This document shows, piece by piece, positions 27,213-35,958 of a DNA stretch of 64,000 bases. The notes under the pieces are model-generated. The model was not told the DNA's origin. It worked only from the letters and a program-made list of their open reading frames with translations, and did no database searches. A program made the position numbers and the translations under genes. This stretch comes from Psychroflexus aurantiacus (GTDB lineage: Bacteria > Bacteroidota > Bacteroidia > Flavobacteriales > Flavobacteriaceae), in assembly GCF_010820555.1 (NCBI RefSeq), contig NZ_JAAIKD010000007.1, positions 1-64,000 on the forward strand. The letters are read 5' to 3'. The number at the start of each line of letters is the position of its first letter. Within the stretch, counting starts at the first letter, position 1.

Positions 27213-27721
27213 ATGAAAAATATAATAATAACTTTATCAATAATTTTATTAAGCAATTATGTTCAATGTCAAGTAAATTCAAACATCATTTCTAAAGATG
27301 AGTTTAATAACATTGAAATCAATAATGTCAAACTTAAGGACATTAAAGCAACCAATGCAGATAAAGACCAACTTGATAATTTATTTACTTATGATCTACA
27401 AAGATCGAGTAATATAGATCCAGATGGTGAATTTTATAACTATGATTTTAATGGATTTTCTATTGGTTTTTCTGGTATTATGGGCACCTTTTAATAAGTA
27501 GTTTTGAAATTACTAATTCGAATTGGGAAATGACAATTCAAGGCAAAACCATTACGATAGGGAGTCATATAGATGAATTGGGAAACGTTGTTTTAAACAA
27601 CCAGGTTGACGGTGGAAAAAGTGTTATTTATCAGTACTGTGAGGGTTGTAATAATTTTTTATCTCTGTATTTGGATTCAAAGAATAGGATCACGAAGATA
27701 GTTTATGTTGAGATGACTTAA
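27213..27721 (+). pseudogene. Frameshifted paralogue of the small secreted proteins
   Basis: The first part (27213-27494) encodes a signal peptide and DEFNNIEINNVKLKDIKATN, then stops after SGIMGTF. The sequence after the stop, read one base out of phase, continues LISSFEITNSNWEMTIQG and ends YCEGCNNFLSLYLDSK...ITKIVYVEMT. Both halves align with the 25120 gene, including the CEGCNNFL block. A single-base change in the ttttaataag stretch near 27490 accounts for it. The joined length would be about 168 residues. A sequencing error is the alternative. Confidence 0.75.
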
Positions 27722-27738
27722 TAAAGTAAGATAATACA

Positions 27739-27825
27739 TCAAATTAATCTTACTGGTTACGTAGGCCTCCAGAATTAATTTCATATCTTAATCTTCATTA
27801 AATTTAAAGAGGTATTCTGGGCTAA
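27739..27825. repeat. Direct repeat of about 90 bp, copy 2
   Basis: 87 bp, matching 26432-26522 except for a 4-base deletion. Together the copies bracket the 26569 gene and the frameshifted paralogue. Confidence 0.9.
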
Positions 27826-28060
27826 TAGATCCAAGGATTGATTTCAATTCATGTTTCAAACCACTTCAAATCCTTCAGATCAACCTTCTCACTCAGGACG
27901 TTTTTTAAAGTCAGTTGAAAACACCGAGTTGAATGTCTAAAAACATCAGGTTAAGGTTTACAAAATCAGAATAAATAAAAAACGCTATCCTGCTAAGCAG
28001 ATTTCTCAAAATCCTGAAGCTTTAATCCCGGGATTATAAAAGAAATTGTTGGATTGTCTT

Positions 28061-28068
28061 TATCTTTG
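28061..28068 (+). promoter_or_regulatory. -7 box of lysS
   Basis: TATCTTTG matches TAnnTTTG and lies 25 bases before the ATG at 28094. It rules against the upstream in-frame TTG at 28046 as the start. Confidence 0.6.
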
Positions 28069-28093
28069 CGGCTTCAGAAAAAATTACAGACTC

Positions 28094-29785
28094 ATGCAAT
28101 TATCAGAACAAGAACGCGTAAGGCGGGATAAACTGGCTTCACTTAGGGAAATGGGCATCGATCCGTATCCTGCTGCTCAATTCGATTATACGCATACCTC
28201 CAAACAGATAAATGAGAAATTTGAGGAAGGCAAAAAGGTAGTGGTTGCCGGACGTCTGGTCTCCCGAAGAATACAGGGAAAGGCTTCTTTTGCTGAGTTG
28301 CAGGATGGGGAAGGACGCATCCAGGTCTACTTCAACAGAGATGAAATCTGTACGGGTGAAGACAAAACCCTTTACAATGAGGTGTATAAGAAACTACTGG
28401 ATATCGGCGATTTTATCGGGATAGAAGGGGAATTGTTTATGACTCAGGTGGGTGAGAAAACCATCAAGGTGCTGGATTTTCAGCTGCTTAGTAAATCTTT
28501 AAAGCCGCTTCCCTTTGCTAAAAAAGACAGAGAGGGTAAAGAATATGATGCCTTTCATGACGCGGAGCAGCGCTACAGACAGCGTTATGCCGACCTGGCC
28601 GTGAACCCTACTGTGAGAGAGATTTTCAAAAAACGATCGGCTTTGTTTACAGCGATGCGGGATTTCTTTAATGCTGAAGGCTATATGGAGGTGGAGACAC
28701 CAATCCTGCAATCCATTCCTGGTGGTGCAGCGGCCCGTCCGTTTATCACCCATCACAATGCGCTGGATATTCCCTTGTATCTGAGAATTGCCAATGAATT
28801 GTATCTGAAACGCTTGATTGTCGGAGGCTTTGACGGGGTGTATGAGTTTTCCAAAAACTTCAGGAATGAAGGCATGGACAGAACGCACAATCCCGAGTTT
28901 ACCGCGATGGAAATCTATGTGTCTTACAAGGATTACAACTGGATGATGGAGTTTACCGAGAACCTGCTGGAGCATTGTGCCCTGCAGGTGAATGGAACTA
29001 CCAAAGCTACCTTTAAAGAGCATCACGTGGACTTTAAAGCGCCCTACAGGCGTGTGACCATGACCGATGCCATTATAGAATATACCGGGTTTGATATTAC
29101 GGGTAAGTCTGAAGATGAATTGAGAAAGGCGGCTTTGGAGATGGGCTTGGACGTGGATGAAACCATGGGTAAAGGCAAGCTCATCGATGAGATTTTTGGT
29201 GAGAAATGCGAAGGCAATTTTATAGCGCCTACATTTATCATCGATTACCCCAAGGAAATGAGTCCGTTGTGCAAAGAGCATAGAGATAATCCGGATTTGA
29301 CCGAGCGTTTTGAACTGATGGTCTGTGGTAAGGAAATCGCCAATGCCTATTCAGAGTTAAACGATCCTATAGAACAGCGTGCGCGTTTCGAAGATCAGTT
29401 GAAGCTGGCCAAAAAAGGCGACGATGAAGCCACGGAGTTTATCGATTATGATTTCCTCAGGGCTCTGGAATACGGCATGCCTCCAACCTCTGGTTTAGGG
29501 ATTGGTATGGACCGATTGATTATGTTCCTGACGGATAATCCGTCAATTCAGGAAGTCCTGTTCTTCCCGCAAATGCGACCAGAGAAGAAAAAAGTGGAGC
29601 TGACTGAAGAAGAAAAAGCAGTTCTGGAACTCTTGAAACAAGAATCTCCTCAGGAACTGGAAAGCCTTAAAGCCAAATCTGAGTTGAGTAACAAAAAATG
29701 GGACAAGGCTATAAAAGGGCTTAGAAGTAAAGATCAGGCTACTGTTGATAAAACAGATGAAGGATTGTTTGTTAGGTTGTTGTAA
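28094..29785 (+). CDS. lysS: Lysyl-tRNA synthetase (class II)
   Basis: 563 residues from the ATG at 28094 (MQLSEQERVRRDKLASL). The N-terminal OB-fold anticodon-binding domain (about 55-150) is followed by the class II core. Motif 2 is FRNEGMDRTHNPEFTAMEIY and motif 3 is GLGIGMDRLIMFLT. The C-terminus has about 65 extra residues after motif 3, rich in Lys and Glu, as seen in other Bacteroidota. It attaches lysine to tRNA-Lys. The upstream promoter box supports the chosen start. Confidence 0.96.
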   Translation: MQLSEQERVRRDKLASLREMGIDPYPAAQFDYTHTSKQINEKFEEGKKVVVAGRLVSRRIQGKASFAELQDGEGRIQVYFNRDEICTGEDKTLYNEVYKKLLDIGDFIGIEGELFMTQVGEKTIKVLDFQLLSKSLKPLPFAKKDREGKEYDAFHDAEQRYRQRYADLAVNPTVREIFKKRSALFTAMRDFFNAEGYMEVETPILQSIPGGAAARPFITHHNALDIPLYLRIANELYLKRLIVGGFDGVYEFSKNFRNEGMDRTHNPEFTAMEIYVSYKDYNWMMEFTENLLEHCALQVNGTTKATFKEHHVDFKAPYRRVTMTDAIIEYTGFDITGKSEDELRKAALEMGLDVDETMGKGKLIDEIFGEKCEGNFIAPTFIIDYPKEMSPLCKEHRDNPDLTERFELMVCGKEIANAYSELNDPIEQRARFEDQLKLAKKGDDEATEFIDYDFLRALEYGMPPTSGLGIGMDRLIMFLTDNPSIQEVLFFPQMRPEKKKVELTEEEKAVLELLKQESPQELESLKAKSELSNKKWDKAIKGLRSKDQATVDKTDEGLFVRLL

Positions 29786-30093
29786 AAAATTGCTTGAAAA
29801 CTTAATGTTTGGTACGAGCGAGACGTCTGACTTTGCTAGCAACGCAAGCAGGCTTGCACCAGCGGCGAGTTTAATATAATTCTGCGATGTAGTTTGTCAT
29901 TCTGACAGAGAAGCTTTCTTCTGCTTCGATGAGTAATCTTTTCCAATTCGAGGCTATGAGTAATCTTATGTTTTTAGATAATGTAAGATTCTTCATTCCA
30001 TTGCATTTCATTCAGAATGACAAGGGTTGTGGTTTTATTCTATATGAGGAGACTTCCGACTGTCGGACGAGACAGAGAATCTAATCCAGTCCT
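29786..30093. other. Gap with an intergenic inverted repeat
   Basis: 308 bp without a gene. ttgtcattctga (29894-29905) and its exact inverse tcagaatgacaa (30012-30023) flank a segment with agtaatctt and gattcttcattcc words. A small palindrome, tccgac-tg-tcgga, lies near 30057. This resembles widespread intergenic palindromes of Flavobacteriia. Confidence 0.6.
29894..30023. repeat. Inverted-repeat element of about 130 bp
   Basis: Exact 12-bp terminal inverted repeats (ttgtcattctga / tcagaatgacaa) enclose about 106 bp with no reading frame. It could be a non-autonomous miniature element or a REP-like palindrome. No target-site duplication is obvious. Confidence 0.55.
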
Positions 30094-30714
30094 TTACAAT
30101 AAATCAATCCTATTAAACTGGTAATCACTAAACGTCTTCAGGGTTTTCTCTAAAGCATGTTTCATGTTGGTTTCCGCTTTTAGGCTGTCGTGAAAGACGA
30201 TGATGCTGCCGGGTTTTGCTTTGGTTTGAATTCTCTCAAAACACGCTTCTTTAGAAATCCTAGCATCATAATCCTTACTGATGATGCTCCACATAATGAT
30301 GTGCTGATGGTCTTTCAAAACGGCTCTGGCCTGGGCTGAGGTACATTTTCCATAGGGTGGCCGGAAGAGATTGGATTCCACTGAATTCAACTCTATCACA
30401 TCCTGACAACGCCTGACGTCTTTCAAATAATCCTTTAATGAACTCTTCCACCCACTGCTGTGATAAAAGGTGTGATTTCCTACAGCATGGCCTTCAGCCA
30501 GGATCTGTTTAAAAAGCCGTGGATGTTTCCTGATGTTATCTCCAATGCAGAAAAAGGTGGCTTTGGCCTTGTGTTTTTTTAGCGTTTCCAAAACCCAGGG
30601 GGTTACCTCGGGGATTGGTCCGTCATCAAACGTGAGGAACATCTCTTTTTCCTGAGTAGGGATGCTCCACACGCGTTTTGGAAATAGGGGTTTCAGAAAG
30701 TCAGTGGAGTTCAC
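30094..30714 (-). CDS. Polysaccharide deacetylase family protein (NodB fold)
   Basis: 206 residues. The NodB metal-dependent deacetylase motifs are in order: LTFDDGP (motif 1), GNHTFYHS (motif 2, H-x3-H) and FRPPYGKCT (motif 3). A later IVFHDS gives the motif 5 His. It probably removes acetyl groups from a cell-wall or surface glycan. There is no clear signal peptide. It starts 6 bp after the GT117 gene, so the two are co-transcribed and may act on the same glycan. Confidence 0.9.
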   Translation of the reverse strand: MNSTDFLKPLFPKRVWSIPTQEKEMFLTFDDGPIPEVTPWVLETLKKHKAKATFFCIGDNIRKHPRLFKQILAEGHAVGNHTFYHSSGWKSSLKDYLKDVRRCQDVIELNSVESNLFRPPYGKCTSAQARAVLKDHQHIIMWSIISKDYDARISKEACFERIQTKAKPGSIIVFHDSLKAETNMKHALEKTLKTFSDYQFNRIDLL

Positions 30715-30720
30715 ATCTAT

Positions 30721-33700
30721 CTATTCATTAGGGATTTGATCCGGCGATAATAAACTACCACTGCCGCTATCTTTTTCAATCTCTTCTACGTCTTCCTGAT
30801 TGAGTTCATCTAATAGGTTCTGATCCACATCTTCAGCTTCAGAATCCTGATAAAAATAGCTGAATTTCTCCAGGTAGGAGTTGAATTCAGCGGCTTTTTC
30901 TTTTACCATTTCATCGTCCTGCTGAATGATGAGGATATCGACTAAACTTCTGTATTTCTCGATTTCAGTAAAAATATCCTCGGCATTTTCAACCTGATTT
31001 TCATAGGTCATCCCGGCATAATAATCCAGCCATTCCTGATAGTTGGTCGCGAGTTGCTCCCATACTTCCCTGGCTTTCTCTGGTTTGTCAATCATATAAT
31101 AACCGGTCACAAAAGGTTCAACCAACTGGTAATACTGGTAATGTTCTACCGGAATATGTTTCATACCCAGGTCAAGAATGTCTTCAGCTTTATCAAACTT
31201 TCCTTTTTCAATCAGTTTTTCGACCAGTCGGGCAAGGTTGCTTCTGTAGGTTATGGCATTTTTTCGGGTTTCAGGATCGTGATAAATGTCGTCGCTACCG
31301 CTGTTTCCCCACTCCCAGTCCATAACGATATTGTACATTTTATCTTCGTCTATACGGCCCATATCAAATGGATTTTGTGGATTGACCGGAGTTTTGATAG
31401 GTACAAGTTTATAGGTCACGCCTTCCAGCTGAAGATAATCTTTCATCCAGAGGTAGTCCTCATCTCTAAAGCTTCCGCCTGTAAAGTAGATTGGTCTTTC
31501 CCAGTCGTTATTGGCAAGTAAATCCAGCATCATCAAATTGGGCTTGTAGATCAGATTATCTTCCAGGTTAATATCGATGTAAGGGACAATTAAGTCTGCG
31601 TCTTTAGGTTTTACTATACCTGACTTCAATACCTGTTCCTTGTCAACCGGCACTCTGATGTTTTTGGTTGGAAAGGTGTTGATGACCTGTCCACTTTGCA
31701 ATTCTGCTTTTGTGGTTTCGTTATCACTTTTGATGTATTGTATAAACTGGTCTATCACAAGTGTGTCACTCACTCTGGGATCTTCCTGGTACCAAACGGC
31801 ATCGTTTGTCCCGTATTTATAGTCATCATGTTTTAACGTGGTCTTAATAGGTTCGCTTTCATAGGCTTTTCTTCTCATCTGGTCTATATACCAGTCTGTA
31901 GCAAAAAGGCTGGTATTTATAGTCCTCACATCGGTTCTATAGCCTTCAATTTCCTGAGCATACCACAGCGCAAAGGTGTCATTGTCACCAATGGTAAAGA
32001 GTATGGCGTCTTGGTCTACAGAGTCCAAATACTTTTTGGCCATAGACAAGGTTGTATATTTTCCTGAGCGATCGTGATCATCCCAGTTTTCCGAAGCCAT
32101 CAAAACCGGTACGGCAAACAAGCAAACTACCCCCACAAGAGGCACTGCCAGTTTCGGCGTGATCCATGTCTTCAGATAATGGAACAAAGCGTAAACACCC
32201 ATTCCTATCCAGATGGCGAACACATAAAAGGATCCCACAAGCGCATAGTCCCGCTCTCTGGGTTCAAAAGGGCGTTCATTGAGGTAAATTTTCAGTGCTA
32301 TTCCTGTGAACAGGAAAAATACGGTAAGCACCCAAAAGCGTTTGACATCTTTGGACGCATGAAACAATAAACCGATAAGCCCTAAGATGAGTGGCAGGAA
32401 ATAATAGGTATTTCGTGCTTTGTTTTCAGCTAAGTCTGAAGGTAAATTATCCTGGCTTCCCAGTCTTTTTTCGTCAATAAAATCGATGCCGCTTAACCAG
32501 TTCCCTTCTAAATTCGTGTATTTGCCTTGATTGTCGTTTTGTCGTCCTGCGAAATTCCACATAAAATACCTCCAGTACATATACCCCATCTGAAACTCGA
32601 GAAGGTAATTGAGGTTGGAGGCTGCAGAGGGTTTTTGCACATCCAGGTACTGATTAAAACGCTTTAAAAAGCTGATGTAGCCTTCTGAAGAAACTTCTCC
32701 TTCTCTAAAGTCTTCTCTAAAGGTATTGACGATAGCAGTTAATTCCTCTTCGCCTCTGTATTCAGGTTTGATTGAAAACTCCAAGGGGCCGGTAAACATC
32801 ATGTAATTCGAGGCATGCTGTGTACTCCACATTCTCGGTAAGAATGTTTTTTGTTTAGCGTCAGAATTTTGCTTGGCATTTTTGTAATCGTTGATGATCA
32901 CATATTCCCCTTTTTCCTCATCTTTTTCGTAGATAGGGTCGTCGTCCAGGTAAGGATTGTCAGGATCAAGGCCTGCGAAGATCTCGGTAAACTGAGGTCC
33001 GTAAAACAGATGCGTTTCCGGGTACTGGTCCCGATTATAATAGGCGAGGAGTTGCTGAGCACTGCTGGGATCGTTTTCATTGATGACTGTACCTGCGTTG
33101 GCTCTTACAGGAAGCATAATCCAGCTTGAAAAACCTATAAACACAAATAAAATACATAGCAATACTGTATTCATGTGAATATAATTTTTACGTCTTGTGT
33201 ACTTTAAACCAAAATAAAATACAGCAATCACAAGCAATCCGGCTATGATGGTTCCGGAGTTGAAGGGTAATCCTATGCTGTTGACGAAAAACACCTCCAT
33301 CTTGGCGAAAAAGGTGAGCGAGTAGGGTAGAAGGAGTTTGAAGATAAACAGTAAGATACCGATCACAACTAAGTTGGCAACTATAAAATTCTTGACCGTG
33401 ATCGTTTTGTAATTCTTGAAGTAATATAAAAAACCGATGGCTGGAATGGTAAGTAATCCCATGAAGTGCACGCCAAAAGACAGGCCGATAATCAGGCAAA
33501 TTAAGATCAGCCAGCGATTCCCTCTGGGTTTATGCATATCTCTTTCCCAAAGCAATCCCACATAAAACATGGCGGCCATTAAGCAGGCGGCCATCGCATA
33601 CACTTCAGCTTCTACAGCACTAAACCAGAAGCTATCGGTAAAGGTAAAAGTAAGTGCACCAATCAAACTACTGGCTAAAATAGCCATGTCTGAAGCCTGA

Positions 33701-34041
33701 GATTTAACTTCAATGTTTTTTGTAAGTTTTTTCAATAGCAGAGTGATAGACCAAAACATGAACAAAATGGCAAACGCACTCGCCACACCAGACATGAGGT
33801 TAATCATAAAGGCTATCTGACTATCGTCGGAGGCAAACATAGAGAAGAAAGCCCCAAAGATTTGATAAAAAGGAGCGCCCGGTGGATGCCCCACCTGTAG
33901 TTTTGCTGAAGTAGCAATATATTCACCAGCATCCCAAAAACTAGCGGTAGGCTCTGCTGTGAGATAATACGTAATGAATGCTACTAAAAAGGCAAACCAA
34001 CCTAATAGTTTGTTCCAAAGTGAGAAGGCGTGCTTTGTCAT
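30721..34041 (-). CDS. DUF2723 / GT117-family polytopic membrane protein
   Basis: 1106 residues. The first half has many hydrophobic segments and the family signature WDAGEYIATSAKLQVGHPPG near residues 37-56. A second membrane block (about 550-660) precedes a large soluble C-terminal region. That region contains AILFTIGDNDTFALWYAQ and PIYFTGG, and ends with repeat-like helices. DUF2723 proteins are classed as glycosyltransferase family 117, related to protein O-mannosyltransferases, so a role in glycan transfer at the inner membrane is likely. It is the first gene of a two-gene unit with the deacetylase. Confidence 0.9.
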   Translation of the reverse strand: MTKHAFSLWNKLLGWFAFLVAFITYYLTAEPTASFWDAGEYIATSAKLQVGHPPGAPFYQIFGAFFSMFASDDSQIAFMINLMSGVASAFAILFMFWSITLLLKKLTKNIEVKSQASDMAILASSLIGALTFTFTDSFWFSAVEAEVYAMAACLMAAMFYVGLLWERDMHKPRGNRWLILICLIIGLSFGVHFMGLLTIPAIGFLYYFKNYKTITVKNFIVANLVVIGILLFIFKLLLPYSLTFFAKMEVFFVNSIGLPFNSGTIIAGLLVIAVFYFGLKYTRRKNYIHMNTVLLCILFVFIGFSSWIMLPVRANAGTVINENDPSSAQQLLAYYNRDQYPETHLFYGPQFTEIFAGLDPDNPYLDDDPIYEKDEEKGEYVIINDYKNAKQNSDAKQKTFLPRMWSTQHASNYMMFTGPLEFSIKPEYRGEEELTAIVNTFREDFREGEVSSEGYISFLKRFNQYLDVQKPSAASNLNYLLEFQMGYMYWRYFMWNFAGRQNDNQGKYTNLEGNWLSGIDFIDEKRLGSQDNLPSDLAENKARNTYYFLPLILGLIGLLFHASKDVKRFWVLTVFFLFTGIALKIYLNERPFEPRERDYALVGSFYVFAIWIGMGVYALFHYLKTWITPKLAVPLVGVVCLFAVPVLMASENWDDHDRSGKYTTLSMAKKYLDSVDQDAILFTIGDNDTFALWYAQEIEGYRTDVRTINTSLFATDWYIDQMRRKAYESEPIKTTLKHDDYKYGTNDAVWYQEDPRVSDTLVIDQFIQYIKSDNETTKAELQSGQVINTFPTKNIRVPVDKEQVLKSGIVKPKDADLIVPYIDINLEDNLIYKPNLMMLDLLANNDWERPIYFTGGSFRDEDYLWMKDYLQLEGVTYKLVPIKTPVNPQNPFDMGRIDEDKMYNIVMDWEWGNSGSDDIYHDPETRKNAITYRSNLARLVEKLIEKGKFDKAEDILDLGMKHIPVEHYQYYQLVEPFVTGYYMIDKPEKAREVWEQLATNYQEWLDYYAGMTYENQVENAEDIFTEIEKYRSLVDILIIQQDDEMVKEKAAEFNSYLEKFSYFYQDSEAEDVDQNLLDELNQEDVEEIEKDSGSGSLLSPDQIPNE

Positions 34042-34173
34042 TGAAATTAAAATTTTGGACGAAAATAAACAATTAAGAAATCTTATAAACGCTTGATTTT
34101 GATTATTATTTGCGACTTGAAATATGGTTTTAAGTCAAACTTATTTTTTTGAAGAATAATTTTAAAAAAGGGC

Positions 34174-34203
34174 TTGGTCATATAAAAGTAAGTTTTATAT
34201 TTG
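34174..34203 (+). promoter_or_regulatory. Promoter of tRNA-Gln
   Basis: TTG (34174-34176) and TATATTTG (34196-34203) are spaced by 19 bases and match the Bacteroidota consensus. The tRNA starts 15 bases downstream. Confidence 0.8.
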
Positions 34204-34218
34204 CACTCCAATAATTAT

Positions 34219-34291
34219 TGGCCTATGGTGTAACTGGCAACACATCTGGTTTTGGTCCAGAAGAGTCTAGGTTCGAGCCCTAGTAGGCCAA
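34219..34291 (+). tRNA. tRNA-Gln (anticodon TTG)
   Basis: A 73-nt cloverleaf. The acceptor tggccta pairs with taggcca, the anticodon loop ttttggt gives TTG, and the T-arm is ctaggttcgagccctag. It is a single gene with its own promoter and terminator. Confidence 0.96.
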
Positions 34292-34300
34292 CTTTATTCG

Positions 34301-34335
34301 AAAACCGATTTCTTAAATGAAGTCGGTTTTTTTGT
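34301..34335 (+). terminator. Terminator of tRNA-Gln
   Basis: aaaaccgatt (34301-34310) pairs with agtcggtttt (34321-34330) with one G-U, followed by a T run. Confidence 0.75.
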
Positions 34336-34676
34336 TTTATAACAAATGCCATTGTTATTAAACTCAAGTACTTTCGGAACTCCTGTTGCTTTTAAATAAA
34401 GCTACACGAGACGCAATAGGCTAATTTTTTTTAAATTTTCTTCCAAGATTGTTTACAAAAAATGTTCAACTTTTGGTTTGATGTGAAAACTACCATTTCT
34501 TCTGGTCGATACCTTTACGGTTTAGATTTGGGGGTAAGGTTTGTCTAATTAAATTCAGGCTTCAAATGAATTCAGCAGTTTTAAACTTACACAGGCTTTT
34601 GCTTTATTTCTGGAACGGGATGCATTATAAAATTGAACCCCTTTTAGGTTAGAAACCGGTTTCTACCCCGGTTTAT
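34336..34676. other. Intergenic region without a recognisable feature
   Basis: About 340 bp. It contains only very short reading frames and a small palindrome, gaaaccggtttc, near 34647. I see no gene, promoter box or known RNA. Confidence 0.5.
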
Positions 34677-35708
34677 TTATGGATTACTTTTTGTGAATTG
34701 AAAGACTATAGGCAAATGATCGCTCACTGCCTGCATTTTCTCATCTTCTAATAACTCAGGTACTCGAGCTGTTTCCGGTATATATTCGTCTTGCATATTC
34801 CCGTTAAAGAGTATATAGTCCAGTCTTCGGGAAGGCTTATCTGAAGGATGGGTGAGGATGTTTTCAGGAAGGGGGTCAAAGAAGGTATTGCCTTCGGTAT
34901 TCCCTTGTTTGAGCGTTTCAATTTCTTGACTTCCCAGAGTGCTGTTCAAATCTCCGGCAATCAACAGGTCTTGTGAAGCATTCCTGTCCAAAAAGCGTGA
35001 AAACTGGTCTTTTAGGAAATTGATTTGTCCCAGTCTCATGGATGCGTTGCGTTCACCGCGTCCGGCTTTAAGGTGAAGACCTGTCAGTATAAAGTCATAA
35101 TTTTTGGATGGAAAAACCTCAATCGACCACATTCGTGTGTTCAAATTGTTTTGTGTTTCGGAGAGTCCTTCATCATTGGTATAATCAACTACCGGCGTGG
35201 TCACGTTACCATAGGCGTAAAGGATGCCTAGGGGGAATTTACTCATCAACACGACATTCATATACCAGCCATCACTGGGAGCACTAGCGAAAAATTCATA
35301 TCCCATTCCACTCAGTTGCTCCTCGGCGATTTCTTTCAAAAACTTTGTACTTTCAAACTCCTGTAGCACGACAATATCAGCATCAGCATTTTTTAGGGCT
35401 TCGGCCAAATATGCTACCTTATTTTCCAGTTCAGGAGTTGGATTGTTTTCACGTGACGCATCCATATAGGGATCGTCGTAAGCATCTACAAAATGCTCCA
35501 CGTTCCAGGATAAGACTTTGAAAGTTTCATCCTCTGGATACTGATAATCTGCCGGCACAACCTGAGAATCCGCTTTAGAATCAGTCCTGCTGATATCCTG
35601 GGAAGACTTACAGCTGTATAAGAGCGCTATGCAACACAGGCATACCAAAAATTTAAGTTTTGGAGTACAGTTAAGTGGTGTTCTGTTGTTACTGAAGCTT
35701 GAATTCAT
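34677..35708 (-). CDS. Lipoprotein of the endonuclease/exonuclease/phosphatase superfamily
   Basis: 343 residues. A lipobox LLYSC (Cys about 33) marks it as a lipoprotein. The fold's catalytic blocks are visible: VLSWNVEHF, DIVVLQE, LTGLHLKAG, LLIAGDLNS and a final AVSDHLPIVF. These give the metal-binding Glu and the catalytic Asp/Asn/His set. The substrate may be extracellular DNA or a phosphoester; the sequence does not decide. It is a single gene. Confidence 0.88.
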   Translation of the reverse strand: MNSSFSNNRTPLNCTPKLKFLVCLCCIALLYSCKSSQDISRTDSKADSQVVPADYQYPEDETFKVLSWNVEHFVDAYDDPYMDASRENNPTPELENKVAYLAEALKNADADIVVLQEFESTKFLKEIAEEQLSGMGYEFFASAPSDGWYMNVVLMSKFPLGILYAYGNVTTPVVDYTNDEGLSETQNNLNTRMWSIEVFPSKNYDFILTGLHLKAGRGERNASMRLGQINFLKDQFSRFLDRNASQDLLIAGDLNSTLGSQEIETLKQGNTEGNTFFDPLPENILTHPSDKPSRRLDYILFNGNMQDEYIPETARVPELLEDEKMQAVSDHLPIVFQFTKSNP

Positions 35709-35909
35709 TGAGTTGTTATTTTAAAACGAAGATATAGAAGTCAAACCTTGTACGCTGTCTGTTTTTAGGTTTTCTGCTTTTACTTAACCTAATCTTAAAC
35801 CTGAATCCATCTTCAAATTTTCAAGGGTAATTATAAATGAAACGTTGACATAAAACTGCTTTAGAAAACCAGTTCAGACGTTTTAAAGCAAGGGTTTTCT
35901 AAAAAACAA

Positions 35910-35940
35910 AAAAGCTCCACAAGACATTGTGGAGCTTTTA
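35910..35940 (-). terminator. Terminator of the rimP-nusA-infB operon
   Basis: An 11-bp perfect inverted repeat, aaaagctccac (35910-35920) / gtggagctttt (35929-35939), lies about 20 bp past the infB stop. It has A and T tracts on both sides and could work in both directions. Confidence 0.85.
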
Positions 35941-35958
35941 AATCGCATAAAAAATAAT

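Larger units (their letters stand above)
27722..28093. other. Gap between the island and lysS
   Basis: Holds the second copy of the direct repeat (27739-27825), about 230 bp in which I see no gene, and the lysS -7 box. This is the right-hand edge of the AT-rich island. Confidence 0.6.

Noticed and set aside
28046-28093. Upstream TTG start of lysS
   Set aside because: It lies before the -7 box TATCTTTG and adds a non-family N-terminus.
28499-29281. 260-codon antisense frame within lysS
   Set aside because: lysS is certain; the antisense product has no domain, signal or promoter.
34462-34548. 28-residue frame after tRNA-Gln
   Set aside because: No promoter box, no signal and nothing to support translation.
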